In this document: piece by piece, positions 24,581 through 36,494 of the stretch
How positions within the stretch are numbered: the first letter of the stretch is position 1
Layout of the letters: each line of letters opens with the position of its first letter
Source of the DNA: Darksidea phi
Taxonomy: Eukaryota > Ascomycota > Dothideomycetes > Pleosporales > Lentitheciaceae
Reading direction: 5' to 3'
Length of the DNA stretch: 64,000 bases
Assembly (NCBI GenBank): GCA_030770425.1
Contig: JASJFT010000174.1
Span: forward strand, 33,837-97,836
Translations under genes and position numbers: made by a program
Notes under the pieces: model-generated
The model's input: the letters and a program-made list of their open reading frames with translations, nothing else
What the model was told of the DNA's origin: nothing
Databases searched by the model: none

Positions 24581-25337
24581 ACGGTCCAGAAACGCCCTGT
24601 CAACAAAACGACAACATCGCTACTTGCTGTAGTAATGGAAATGGCTCTGGTCTCAGTATAGCCTATGTAGGCTCACAAGCCCTGTAATAACACCGTACGA
24701 AATACGATCCAGGCGTGTTTCTCATACTATCAGCATCTTGGGTGTTCAGTAAGCCTGTGTGCTTATTTCCCTAGTTACAGTAAAAATATTGTGCTTGGCA
24801 TGTTAGCGCCGGCTAGCGCGTCGCGTACCAAGGGCGCGTAGATGGAAATATCCTATTCGGGAAATCGCCGTGTTTTTAATTAGTCTATTCCGCACTTAGA
24901 TCATGCCTATTATTCATCGCAAGAACCGTACCTTAGATAGATGACTTTAAAAGCACGGAAAGCAGACGAGAATTGCAAGTAACGTCAAATGTTCTTTTAC
25001 CACCCAGCCCAAGATACCGTCTATGCAGATAGGTCCACTCGCAAGAACCAGCAGAAAGTATTAGGTAGAAGAGAGCCTTTACCCTACACCTTTGCATGAC
25101 AGAAAGATGGAGTTCGCCCAACCCAAAAAAAAAAGATAAGCAAGATAATGTTACACGAACGACAACGACCTTGTTGACCTTAATGCCCATCAACTGGACT
25201 TTTTCCCGTACCGAGGTCAACAACTCGTCAATAATGAAGAACCGAACCCTGACATGCTATCGGAATGACGCCTTCCGCAAAGATGGTGGTAGAAATGCAA
25301 TGCATGTATGATAATAGTGTTACAGGAGCATAGGCGA
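24581..25337. other. Intergenic; cluster edge and INO80 3' flank
   Basis: About 760 bases with no supported gene. It separates the accessory cluster from the conserved INO80 gene and so is the probable right border of the cluster. Confidence 0.5.
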
Positions 25338-28300
25338 TCAGACCTGGCCATCAGCAACAGCGAGTCGTTGTTTAGCTGTCTTAGCCTTCTTGCTCATTCC
25401 CTTCTTACGCTTTCCTGCAGGTTGATCTTCCGCTGCGGCAGGAACAGGGGTGGCAGTGCCGCTCGGTTTAGCGCTCTCATCGAAATGTCCTTCGCCTGTT
25501 GTACTGTAAGTGGCAGATTCCAAAAAAGTGAACATATTGGAAACCTTACCTTCATGATACATTTCATCCAAGCTGGCCTCCACCTTCTTTCTCTTACGCT
25601 TCTTGCTCGGCGGGGCATTCTTCTCTGCCTCGGCCATTTCAGCTTCCTTCTTCTCGATTTCAGCGGCTTGCTCGTCGTCTGCAAGCCACATGGCGATATC
25701 CTTGGTGCGGTTCTCGCGAGACCGAGTGTTGAAGTCGACTTGTGCACCGGCACCACCCGAGATAACGACACGTTGCACTTCCTCTTTCTGGAGAGCGCGC
25801 TTGCGAATACGTTCCTCAATAGTACCTCGGGTGATGAGACGATACACCGTGACTTGCCTAGTCTGACCGAGACGATGAGCACGATCCATGGCTTGAGAAT
25901 CAATTGTGGGATTCCAGTCAGAGTCGTAGAAAATGACGGTATCGGCGGACGTCAAGTTAATGCCAAGACCACCAGCGCGGGTGGAAAGCAGGAAGACAAA
26001 GATAGAAGGATCGCTCTGGAAGTCCGAGACCGTGTCTCGACGATCTTCGAGCTTCGTCGAACCGTCCAACCGGCAGTACTTGTAGTTTCGGTAGGTAAGG
26101 TACTCTTCCATGAGATCTATCATCCTGGTCATCTGGAAGTAGAGTAACACGCGGTGGTTGTTCTGTTTCAACTCTTTGAGCAATGCGTCTAGCTGCCTCA
26201 GCTTGCCGGAGTCTGTGACGAAGCGCTGCATCGACGGGACTTGGATATGCGCGTATCGTTCTCGAGTGTTCGTTGGAGGAGGCAACTTGTTGCAAGCCGA
26301 TAGAGCTGTAGTGTCCACCTTTGACTCTAACATTGCTTGCTCGCTGTTCTCAGAGATACCATAGAGCGCAGTTCGCATAGGCACATTGAAGAAAGTTCTC
26401 TGTTTCTCTGCAATGACCCCCTGGCTGGAGCAGTAAAGTTCGATAGGGGGCGCGGAGGCGCCAGGTTTGGCGCAACGCTCGATGATGTTGAGGCCTGTCT
26501 CTTCGAAAGCCGACTGAGACACGTTGAGAAGATTGTGCATGTAGCCCTCGGATGTGATCTCGGCTAGCGGAGCGCGACTCTGGTGTTCTACGATGTTGAG
26601 CATCGAATGCTTTGGTACGTATGAGTTATCGTCGTCGTAGGCAATGTTGAACCGAGCCAGGCGCTCAGGCTTGTCAGCAAGGTCCATCGCACGTTGGAAA
26701 AGGTCCCTCTTTGCAATTTTCGAGGCTTCGCTTGCAGATACGTCCGCCAGGCGAAGCCAAGAGAACGCATCATTCTGTTTGGATGATCGATGAATATGGT
26801 CCTGAGTCCAGACATTCATTAGATTGTAGAGATACCGACCGCGGAAACCAGCGTTGGGGTTCTCCGCGCCTGGGACGTCAAGGCGACCTCCATTGCGGCA
26901 GATCAATCGCGGCAAGCGATATTCGATCAGGTTACGCGTGGAATAGCCTACGCTCAAGTTCTGACCTTCGCGCATGAAAGATGCTGTCTCGGCAAAGTAG
27001 GCGAAGGATAAGGGAGACCGGGTCTCAGCCCTTTCAAATAGGTCGGGGTGATTGCAGACCTTTCGGAACTGCATGACGAGATTCATCAGCGTTGCACTAT
27101 CTTGTTCATCGCCAACAGCCTTCTCGATGAGATCCATCAGGCTAATCTTGTTCCGAAGGTTGGTGTAGTACGCTCGTTGGCGGTAGGTAAGATCGCAGAA
27201 CACATCCAATTCAATCTTGTCGCCCAGCTCCTTTTGCACGTGTTTCTTCACACGCCGCAGCATGAAGGGCTTGAGAATCATATGCAGACGCTTCAGCTGG
27301 TCTTCATTGAGCTTGGTGTTGCTCTGTGCGTGACTCTCAATATCTTTAGAGAACCAATCGCTGAACTCGTCGTGAGAGTCAAACAGACTTGGCATGATGA
27401 AATGTAGAAGGGCCCAGAGTTCTTGCATGTTGTTCTGGATAGGCGTACCCGTGAGAAGCAGTCGATTACGAGAATGGAACCCCAACAGACTCTTCCACCT
27501 GGAGCTCTGAGATGATTTGATGGCTTGCGCCTCATCAAGGATCATGTATTGCCAACGGATCTTCTGGAAGTATTGCGCATCCTGCACGACCAGTTGATAG
27601 GACGTGACGAGAACATGGAAAGGGGACTCCTTGTTGTAAGTGACGTGTTTCCGGTCCCAGAACTTCCGGAGGATCTTTCGGTCCTTCGCATTGCCCCAAT
27701 AAGGGAGCACCTTGAGGTCAGGAACGAACCTGGTGATCTCCTGTTGCCAGTTGTGCAGCGTCGACGCGGGAGCGATAACTAGGAACGGTCCCCAAATGTT
27801 GTACTTCTCGACGAGGTAGGCCATGACGGAGATGGACTGTACCGTCTTTCCGAGACCCATTTCGTCGGCCAAGATACCATTGATGCCTTGCTCGTACAGA
27901 TTGACCAACCAATTGAGACCTTTGAGCTGGTATTCCTTCAATGTACAGCTTAGCAGCTTCGGCTGAGGAATGAAGTCCTTGGCATCTTGGAGACCCGAGG
28001 GATTCTGGAAATTCAGCTCGCCTTCGTCCTCGCCCGACTCTCCGCCGGCATTGTTGAAGGCACGGGCCCGATCCTGTGCTTCCTGGACAGCGTGTTGCGC
28101 GTTAGCAATAGCGGCAGCGTTGAGAGCGCTCTCGTCGTCGTTGTCAAAGTCCAGATCTTCGAAATTAGTAACCTTAGCACCCGGTTGTGCGGCTCCTTCT
28201 GGAACGTTAACAGATGGCCCAGATGCTCCACTGGGAGCATCGCCAATGGCAGCATCCGCATCGTCGGTAGAACGCTCAATCTCGTCGGTCCTGGCCTTCT

Positions 28301-30594
28301 TGCCGATGAAATGTGAGTAAAGCTCGGTTTGGGAAATAAGAAAGTTGAGCTTTCGCTTCTGGCGATTAGCTTCGCGGTCAGCTTCGGCCTTCTTTGCATT
28401 CTCCAGCTCTTGACGCTCGGCCATTTTCCGCTGATCACGTTCGTCACGTTCATTCCTCTTCCAGAAGCCTAGCATCTCTCGCATGCTCCGCTTGGCTCGA
28501 GCCTGTACATCTTTCATGCTTTTGTTGGTACGCATCTGCCATCGTCGGGCTTCTTTGGAAGCTAGCTGGGCCGTCTTGCGGAGGTTCGACTGCTTCGTTG
28601 AAAGCGAATTCTCTTTGATCCGGACCACTTTGGGTATGTCCTTCTTGGCGATATCCTTCCAAATCTGGTTGTAGAGGTTCTGGTAGGCTTGAGAGTTGTA
28701 GGAGGTCAGGACTATTGGGCCCAGGTCTTCAGTCTGGCTTCGGCCTCTCAACGCGTCAAGACGCGCCCCTTCCCGTGGGGCAATGGCAGGAAGCTCGTCG
28801 CCACGGTCAAGAGCAGCCTGGCCAGCGGCTGCGGCATCCTTCTCCGCCTGCTTCTGTTCTTTGCTCTTTTTGAGTCGACCACCTGAGCGACCACCCTTCC
28901 GCTTCCCGCCCAAAAGATCGTCGGAAGCTTGGAAGGAGCCCATGGTGCCGCCCTCAAAGTTGGGCGCAGGGGAAGTAACTTCTCGGAAATCCTTGCTAGG
29001 GGCATTTCCTTGCAGCAGTTGGCTGGTTGTCTTGGCTTTCCTTTCGGCTCTTTGAGCCTCGCGCAGATGCTTCTCCTTCTCTTCCTCGTTCTCGGCTTGA
29101 CCTGCCTTGGCTAGAGCTTCGGCGCGCTTAGCTTCCTCGTTCTGAATCGTCTTCTCCCGTCGTCGTTTGCGCTGCATGTCTTTTTTGCGCTCCTTCTCTT
29201 CGGCTATCTCCTGGTCTTGGACCTGTTGCCAGGCTTCGCCTTCGTGTTCCATATTGTAGGCTTGCTTGGCCGAATCGCGGTGAGCAGCGAGGATCTCGGC
29301 GAAGCGAGTAAGGGTGGCGATACGTCGTCGCTGTGTATGTTAGAGGATGTATAAAAAGGAGCATGCTGAAAGGACTGACCTTGCGTTTGCTGGCTTCGGC
29401 ATCGTGGACATCCAAAGCCCGTTTGTTACATTGCAGAAGATAGTCTTCTCTCTCAGATTCAAACTCATCTCCCTCCATGTCGTTCATCTCGCTGGTCTCA
29501 ATGCGGGTTAACGCGGCCTCGACTTCGACCTCGTCGGGAACGGGAATCTCGCGGGGTACAAAGTGCTGCGACGGGTGTGCACTGACAACCGATGGCATGC
29601 TCCCATAACCCCCTCGGTTTACTGCGGGTATGCTTGGTGGAGGGATATCAGTAGGCGCAGGTGTGCCCATAGCCTCTTGCTTGACGAAAAGCGGCGGGTT
29701 GCCCGAGGCCTTTGATAGGCGGCGCGGTTCAGTGCTGATAGGAGGAAGCTGTTGAGCTTTGAGGGGAGGTTCGATGTCTGCGCCGGAAGACATGATGCTA
29801 GAAAGAGACATGGGGTCTCGCTTTGGGGGCGGAGGCGCCTGCTGGGGCTATTGTCAGTACTCAAAGAGCGGCTACAGGAACGGCACTTTGACTAACCTCC
29901 TCCTTCACTGAAAGCCTCCGCTCATAGTGGGGTGGCGGCGGCGGCGGCTGCTGCTGCTGCACAGCTCCGCGATTCATCGACTGGTACATGCTTGGAGACA
30001 TGGGCGAGTGAGACATGGCCTCCATGCCCCCAGTGGTGTGGCCGTGGGAGGGCGGGCGCTGCAGCGGGGATTGATGCGCGAAGGCGCTTGCGATGGGCGA
30101 ACGATACGGGTTGTTGTACGTGCTTTCCGCTGGGCGGCCGTCTGGGTATGCGTGGGAGTCTCGAGCCTGTGGGATGTGGTTGTTAATTCCGCATCCCTGC
30201 ATCCAAATCCATCGGCGATGGTGTTGTCAAAGGGATGATGAAAATGACGGCAGCATACCTGTGGGGGATAATGGCCCTCGTACCGGGCGGCGGGCTGGCT
30301 CAGGCGACGGTCGCCATCCGGGGCCGGGTCGTAGTATTGAGAAGCCGTGCTGTCGCGGGCGTAAAGGGCGGTGCTGATGGGAGGCAGCGCGGCGGTGCCG
30401 GGCGAGCGAAGATGGGGATGGTAGGGTTGCGTGGGGGAGGTCTGGGAGTGGTGTAGTCGGCTTGGTGTTTGCGTGGAGGGCGATTGGGGGTGGTGGTAAG
30501 CGTCTCGCGAGAAGGCTTGCGGTTCCCCTGGCGTTGGCATTCTGTCTCGCTCTTCCTCCTCAACGGACCGCCGAAGCACCGGGTCGTGAAACAT
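25338..30594 (-). CDS. INO80: INO80 chromatin-remodelling ATPase
   Basis: This is the catalytic subunit of the INO80 complex, which slides nucleosomes and exchanges H2A.Z in transcription, replication and repair. Four exons (30594-30259, 30166-29897, 29838-29380 and 29330-25338) give about 1685 residues. A further 54-base intron near 25550 is likely, because DEMYHEG can join EGHFDES; removing it gives 1667. The N-terminus (about 1-260) is disordered and proline/serine-rich. A charged DBINO-type helical region starts near residue 480. The ATPase has Walker [12 protein letters not shown], the box DEAQAIKSS and [15 protein letters not shown]. After the long INO80 insertion comes the helicase C half: [31 protein letters not shown] and [17 protein letters not shown]. 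The lysine-rich tail looks like a nuclear signal. The start ([10 protein letters not shown]) is the first ATG after an upstream stop. Identification is certain; exon 3 may begin one codon earlier. Confidence 0.97.
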
Positions 30595-31657
30595 CAGGAC
30601 CACAGAGGCCTAGGCCATGAGTGAGGGCGGAGGAGAGACGGCGAGGAGGGCGCGCGGCGGAACGGACGACGGCGGGCGTGCAGCGACGCGCGTGATGGTT
30701 GCGTCGCGGCGACGGCCCGTCCTGAAATGACGACGATGGGGATGGCGGTCCTGGATGGGACTCAGTGGACGGCGGAGGAGTGGAGGTTCGGCCGGCGCAG
30801 CGCTCTCGAGATCACAGGCACGAGTAGTGACTGTCAGCTCTAGTGCGCGGGCGAGCTTGGAACGGCAGTCCTCTCGTAGCAGGCGCAGCGCCAGACGGCC
30901 GCGATGCAGGTCCGCGACGTGTTGGGAGGGGAGGGGGGGGGAGGGCCGAAGCAGACGGCGACACGCGTAGGTATATGGGATGAGAGGAGTCGAGCGACGG
31001 CACAGGGGATCACGATGGTGGGGACGATGTTCGGCACTCTGAGCAAAAGCCTGCATCCGCTCTGGTTGCTCTCTCTTCTACCACACGCCCACACGCCCAC
31101 ACCCACACACACGCTTGCAGCCCCAGGAGTTTGGGTTGGAGAGGTCCAATAATCGCTGCCGCAGGCGAAGCCGTGCAGGGCGCCGCTCCGCCTGCGTTTA
31201 TTGTGTTCCGCACGGTATGGCCATCTGCCGGGCCCTGTGGGAGAGGTGCTTGAGCCTTGCGGGCGTGTTGCTTGAGCCTCGACACCTTCTGGCTGCCCGT
31301 GTTTGCGCGTCGGCCTCAACGCTCGGCTAACGTATCCACGATGTGAAGCACGCCCAGCACTGCCACGGGCAGCGTTTGCATGCACTCCAAACGACGCCCG
31401 CCTCCGTGTCTGTTCTTCTGCAGGCGCTCACGCAACACGCAAACGGGCAGCAGCAGAAGGGTGGAAAAGCGCAGTGGAGTGGTCCGCCGTGATTGGTTGC
31501 GCCGTGAACTGAGGATGGTGACGAGCGCGCGCCCGTGCCATCCCTGCCTCCCGCACGAGCCACCAGCCGCTAAAGCCCCCGGCACTCTTGGCATCAAATT
31601 GTCGAACTTTTTGCCTGCGCCTGCACACGGAAGACGGCAACAGCACGATATATCGCA
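30595..31657. promoter_or_regulatory. Divergent INO80-BRX1 upstream region
   Basis: A GC-rich stretch of about 1.06 kb shared by two divergent housekeeping genes. It includes a CA/CCCACA-type microsatellite at about 31080-31112 and a G-rich tract near 30930. Long open frames occur on both strands but are compositional and carry no domain. Confidence 0.5.
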
Positions 31658-32729
31658 ATGGCCGCCGTATACAAGACCCTCTCGGCCACGAGCGGCCATG
31701 AGAAGGAGGCTGGCGAGCGCAAAAATAGGCAACGGGTGCTCGTTCTGGTATGCGGCCATGGCCAACGCGTGCGCATCGACTTACGGATGGCAGAGTTCGC
31801 GAGGCGTGACATACAGGCATCGCCACTTGCTACAAGACCTGTACTCATTGATGTAAGCCTCGCTGGGGGTTTTGCGGAGACTTGCGCTTATGCACCCAAG
31901 GCCACACAGCAGAAAAGAGGCGAAGCTCGACACCAAGACGAAGCTTTACCAGCTGAACGAGCTTGCTGAGCTCTACAACTGCAACAACGTGCTCTTCTTC
32001 GAAGCCAGGAAAGGGAAGGATCTTTATGCGTGGATGAGCAGAGCGCCAAACGGTCCGACCGTCAAGATGCATCTTCAGAACCGTAAGTCCCCAAATCCTT
32101 ACACTGCACCTCTCTAACAGTCCCCAGTGCACACTATGGAGGAGCTCAACTTCATCGGAAACTGCCTAAAGGGGTCAAGGCCGGTTCTATCCTTCGATGC
32201 CGCATTCGAGAAGCAAGCACACCTTCGCGTCATGAAAGAACTCCTCACCCAAATCTTCGGTGTTCCCAAGACTTCCCGGAAGGTCAAACCATTCGTGGAC
32301 CACGTCATGGGCTTCACCGTAGCCGATGGCAAGATCTGGATCCGGGTCTACCAAATCAACGAATCCGAGCCTGGGAAGAAGAAGCCCACGGTAGATGGAG
32401 AAGAGAAGGATGCCGGACCTGCTCCCAGGAAGAAAGCAACGTCCTCCGAGTTCGATGTCAACCTGGTAGAGATTGGGCCTCGGTTCGTCCTGACGCCCAT
32501 CATCATCCAGGAGTCGAGTTTCGGTGGACCCATCATCTACGAGAATAAGGAGTTTGTCTCGCCGAACCAGATCAGATCTGATTTGAGGCGAGCAAAGGCA
32601 GGTAGGTACAACAGCCGGACTGAACAGATCAAAGAGAATAGGATCAAGCGTGGCGATCTTGGTCTTACTACTCACGGAGGGCGCAAGAGGGAGGCGGACC
32701 CTTTGAGCGACCAACAGCTGTTTGCCTAA
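31658..32729 (+). CDS. brx1: BRX1, Brix-domain 60S ribosome biogenesis factor
   Basis: A nucleolar protein needed for early assembly of the large ribosomal subunit. Four exons (31658-31747, 31794-31852, 31901-32082 and 32128-32729) give 310 residues, as usual for the family. The start MAAVYKTLSA leads to KNRQRVLVL and, after intron 1, to the Brix core SSRGVTYRHRHLLQDLYSLM. This continues PHSRKEAKLDTKTKLYQLNE, NVLFFEARKGKDLYAWM, GPTVKMHLQNLHTMEELNF and GNCLKGSRPVLSFD. The C-terminal half, IFGVPKTSRKVKPFVDHVMG and EIGPRFVLTPI, is also typical. Introns of 46, 48 and 45 bases are very short but keep the frame. It is divergent from INO80. Confidence 0.96.
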
Positions 32730-32865
32730 TGGCATGAGCAGTTGTCCGCGCGAAAATTACGGCGTTCAGGGACGAGTGGGTCGACATTGTATCACTGCAT
32801 CTAGGGAAACCGGCGCAAACATCTTGGAAGCACTCCGCTTCCAAAAGTCTCATTGTACTTTTGTT

Positions 32866-33801
32866 CTACAGCAATACCCCATCGTCTGTGGGAACGTCTC
32901 TAGTGCTAGTCATACTTTTCACCAGCAAGTTGGCGTAAACCGCATTCACCCCCGTAACCTCCGCTTTCCTCACCCCACACAATCGGTGAAGTGGATCTAG
33001 GGTTGATTGTGATTTTGAGTAGTTCTCTTCATCCTGTACACGATGTACTCGCCCATTAGAAAGCTTTATATGGGTGATAGCCCCATCGATCAGGTGGACA
33101 TGGATCCGCACGAGAGACGGAGCCACACTGAGTTGGTCTACTAACTCTCGTACCCTCTCCCGGATCCCAGCAGTGAGCCCTGGTCCCCCGCAATTGTACT
33201 TGATCATGCCTGTATAGTCATCCACATGCTCAACATTTATGATATAGTTCTTAATCCGCAAGAGGTTTCTTTGCGAGAAGTGATCCGGAAATGGGTACGA
33301 GCGACTCGGTGTAAGATTGTTCGCTGTTCGCCACCGTTGTCGGAACTTGATCGCGTCGAATGCCACGTGGATAACAAATGTGTTCTGTCCGTATATCATA
33401 TCTACACACTCGTCGTGTATCTGGCGGCATGTCGCCAATATAGATGTGCAACCGCGCCGCCAGACTATATCATTTCCAACCTCGCGGTCGGTCCGACGGG
33501 GGGTTTTTTGTATCATCCACGCTTCGCTGGGCTGGCGTACAAGGGTGTGATTGTATTCGGTGTCGTCGTCGTCGCTGCCTTTGAGGCGCGCCTTGAAGCG
33601 CGCATTGAGCTCGCCATCGCTGCGTTTGAAGCGCACGTCGAAGGTAGAAGTATGGCTAAGGCGGTGGCATAGAGTCAGGAAAGATCATACAAAGCAAATG
33701 AAGACGTACGGCAGTATGCTAGAATAAATCGCGCGCCTGAGTTCAATCGGCAAGCGGAGTAATAGCGACCCTTTCGCGGGCCAAGATTTCGAAGAATGCA
33801 T
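32866..33801 (-). CDS. F-box-like (2EXR-type) hypothetical protein
   Basis: A fungal protein of unknown function whose N-terminus resembles the short F-box-like segment seen in many ascomycete proteins (LLLRLPIELRRAIYSSILPH). Two exons (33801-33710 and 33655-32866) give 293 residues. The start is the only in-frame ATG upstream of this motif. The typical downstream hallmark ILATCRQIHDECVDMIYGQN is present, marking the family in which a conserved CRQIHxE follows the F-box-like helix. The rest is mixed alpha/beta with charged stretches (KGSDDDDTEY). F-box-type proteins bind Skp1 in ubiquitin ligases, but that role is not shown for this family. The 3' end lies 137 bases from the convergent BRX1 stop. 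Confidence 0.75.
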
Positions 33802-34459
33802 TGTACCAGCAGTTGCAGCTGAACTATGGTACCTCGATGGTGAATCTTGGTTGTATTCAACCGAGTAGCTCGTTGACGACGTTGATGTCAAGGACGGTTC
33901 ACAATAGGTAGCGTAGAGATCAAAAGAAAGAAGGTATCATCCTGGTGTAGACGAGAAGCATCGCTACCCCGCACGGTGGCATGCTGGGATCAGGTGACCC
34001 TGAAGGGCCCAACCCAGGCTCGGAGGTTCTGGCCAGTCTGGGGCCCTAGCGCGCCGGACTAGCGTCTGGCTCACTTAAATCCACAGTGAGCGTCGCTGAC
34101 TCCTTTCCTCGCAACGTCAATCATGATACTCCAAACCATCTCCAGCCCTTCTGGGCTGGCAATCGCCCTCAGCGACTTCTCCGAGCAACATGTCTCACCT
34201 CTTTTCTATAGCCCCCCACGGAGAGGGGTGGTCATCTCTTAAGCCCCTCCTTCTCCATCGGCGACGAAGCAATCGCAATCAGACATCCGACCAAGATATT
34301 CTGAGCTTCCCGCCGATCTATCCCAAATAACAAAATCGCAATTTGATACGCATATCAAGAAAACCACTAAAGAAGTAGTGAAGAAGAGAAGGAGCTGTTG
34401 ATTGTTTCCTTGCATTTTTCAAATTACCTAGATCTCTCATCAAAAAAACGACCACCAAA
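33802..34459. other. Intergenic, divergent promoter region
   Basis: About 660 bases between the F-box-like gene (-) and the next F-box gene (+). It contains a C/T-rich tract before the plus-strand start. No gene is supported. Confidence 0.5.
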
Positions 34460-35533
34460 ATGCTGTTCGAAGACCTCGCCACCGAACTCGTCTCCCACGT
34501 TTTCTTCTCCTGTTCCACAATCGCCGACGTCCTTTCCCTCTCCTCCGCCTGCCGCCGCTTCCGCAACATCTACACCTCGTCCCAGAAGATCGCCATTCTC
34601 GAAGACGCTGCCGAAGCTCAATTCGGCCCCCTTGAAGACCTCACTCAACTGTTGACCCACAACGCCAGCCAGCCGGCTCACATCATCCGCTCCGTCCCAT
34701 TCTCGCTTGCGCTGCTCAAGCAGATTGTACACGCCGGCCGCATCGCCGAGAAATGGTGCGACATCTACCCGTTCAAGAAATGGAAATACAACTACGAGCA
34801 GCGGCGACTCTTGACAAGCTCAGAGCGGTATCGATTGCGTCGGGCCATCTACCGCTTGTGGCTGTACTCTCGCGCGTTCCACAATCGCGATCACCCACGC
34901 GAGTTCCGCGCTTCGAAGCTCGTCATCCAGAAGCGCGCTGGCCTCTTGCACAATTGGAGCACTTTAGAGCTGGCTGAAATAGCCGATGTACACGCCGTGC
35001 TTCGCGAAGTGGTGCACAACAACATCTGCCCCTCAAACGGGACCATCGCCCGCAAGTTCAAGAAGCGGCATCCCGACAACGACCACCCGCTACTCTTCAA
35101 TATCCACCTCAACTACCCGCCACCATCTCAGGCCCTGCCAGCCTACAATCCTTTCACGTCTCACCACACCACGCCTAATACGCTCGCGTCGCACTTCCAA
35201 AGCACGCAAATGTACGCTTCGCGCTACGCCTCATCAAAGTTCAACCTCCATCCTAACCACGAGGTCGGCGCTGAAGGCTGGGGTGATGATATCCCGCACT
35301 ATTACGTGGTGGAGGACATGCTGAAGCTCGACCCAGAGCAGATCATGTGGCTGAAGGAGAATGCGCCGCTCAAAGGCATGGTGGAGGGCTATGTTCGGGG
35401 CATGGGCGACTGGTTCGAAAACAACGGGGAGACGTGGGTGCAGACACTGGAGTGGGTGTTGGACGAGCGCGGAGAAGCGGTGGCAGAGTTCATGGGTGCA
35501 GTTGCGGATGGGGACTTAGGGGTCGCGATATGA
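34460..35533 (+). CDS. F-box domain protein
   Basis: A single-exon gene of 357 residues starting in a good context (CCAAAATGC). Residues 2-45 form an F-box-like segment: LFEDLATELVSHVFFSCSTI, then DVLSLSSACRRFRNIY, which is the Skp1-binding type of helix bundle. The remaining 300 residues are mostly helical. They include WKYNYEQRRLLTSSERYRLR followed by RRAIYRLWLYSRAFHN, a pattern seen in a conserved ascomycete F-box group. A His/Pro-rich loop (about 215-260) and an acidic C-terminus follow. Such proteins probably select substrates for SCF ubiquitin ligases; the substrate is unknown. No introns or breaks are seen. Confidence 0.85.
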   Translation: MLFEDLATELVSHVFFSCSTIADVLSLSSACRRFRNIYTSSQKIAILEDAAEAQFGPLEDLTQLLTHNASQPAHIIRSVPFSLALLKQIVHAGRIAEKWCDIYPFKKWKYNYEQRRLLTSSERYRLRRAIYRLWLYSRAFHNRDHPREFRASKLVIQKRAGLLHNWSTLELAEIADVHAVLREVVHNNICPSNGTIARKFKKRHPDNDHPLLFNIHLNYPPPSQALPAYNPFTSHHTTPNTLASHFQSTQMYASRYASSKFNLHPNHEVGAEGWGDDIPHYYVVEDMLKLDPEQIMWLKENAPLKGMVEGYVRGMGDWFENNGETWVQTLEWVLDERGEAVAEFMGAVADGDLGVAI

Positions 35534-36494
35534 CGAGAGGACGTTTCAGAAGACGCGTGGTACTGTTCTATTGCAAAAATATTTAATCTTGCTTTTGGGA
35601 GCGCGGGGCATGAGCATATGGTAGCGAGTAGAGAATCTAGACTTTTGCGCAAATGCAGGGGTAGAAACTTACATCACACAACGGCAAGGGTGGCTGTGTC
35701 GCGTGCCGTGGCATGGCTCTGCTCGCTCAAAATGTTTTATTCAACCAACCTAGAAACTGGACTTCGCTTCTCCGTGCTTATTGCTATCATGCCATTAGAG
35801 AGTAGTTGGTTGTCGGTGCTATCTGAAGGCGGTTTTACGGCGTCACTGCACATACAGCTGGTTACCTCGGCCACTGTTCGTCATGCAATCTACGCTTGAG
35901 CCCTTCGGTAGATCCTCCTCGTTATGCAGAAGCGCGTCAGACACCGATACGTTCAGCACATGTGCCTCGTCATCCACTGCAAGGGAGAATCCAACCCCTC
36001 CTCTTAATGAACCACCACATCCGACCGCCGTAAAACAACCCCTGAGAGCAGCCAAAGCCGACGCGCCACACCGGCATCGAGAACCTAGCCACATCGGGGT
36101 ATACCGGGGAGTAGCCAAAATTAAAATGAAGACAAACGGCTGACAACGCGACCACTCAGAGCTGGCGCAGACTGGCATCGAGGGGCAATTTCCTGCGCGC
36201 TGGAGGGCTGAGCGGCGCCAAGAGCTTTACGTGAGCCAAAATCCCCTTCCTTCGCACCGCTTCCTGTTGCGACGCTCGGGTTCGTCGTCCTCTTCTAGTC
36301 GGTGCCACCCTTTCGTGTCGCCTCAGAGTCTGCTTTCCTCAGTTCATTCGAGCGCTGTGACCCGCCCCTCGCCGCCGTGTTCCTCCCGCATTCCGCTCCT
36401 TTTCCCACCCGCTCTGTAATCCTTAGCATGATCGCATAGCCAAAACAGCCGTCCAGTCGTTCACTACATCACATACGACAGCACCACCGCGGCA
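35534..36494. other. Intergenic, transporter promoter
   Basis: About 960 bases without a supported gene. A pyrimidine-rich stretch at 36240-36420 precedes the transporter start and is typical of fungal 5' regions. Confidence 0.5.

Noticed and set aside
25308..26147. Open frame of 279 codons opposite INO80
   Set aside because: It lies antisense to the conserved INO80 C-terminal coding sequence and has no domain; it is a shadow.
839..29330. Functional link between H2A.Z and INO80 because both are in the window
   Set aside because: INO80 acts on H2A.Z nucleosomes, but the genes are 24 kb apart with unrelated genes between them; shared location is probably chance.
30610..31385. Several long frames on the minus strand upstream of INO80
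   Set aside because: Arg/Pro/His-rich, overlapping in several frames, in a GC-rich promoter with microsatellites; no start or splice structure supports a gene.
32187..32735. Open frame of 182 codons on the minus strand
   Set aside because: It is antisense to BRX1 exon 4, which is certainly coding.
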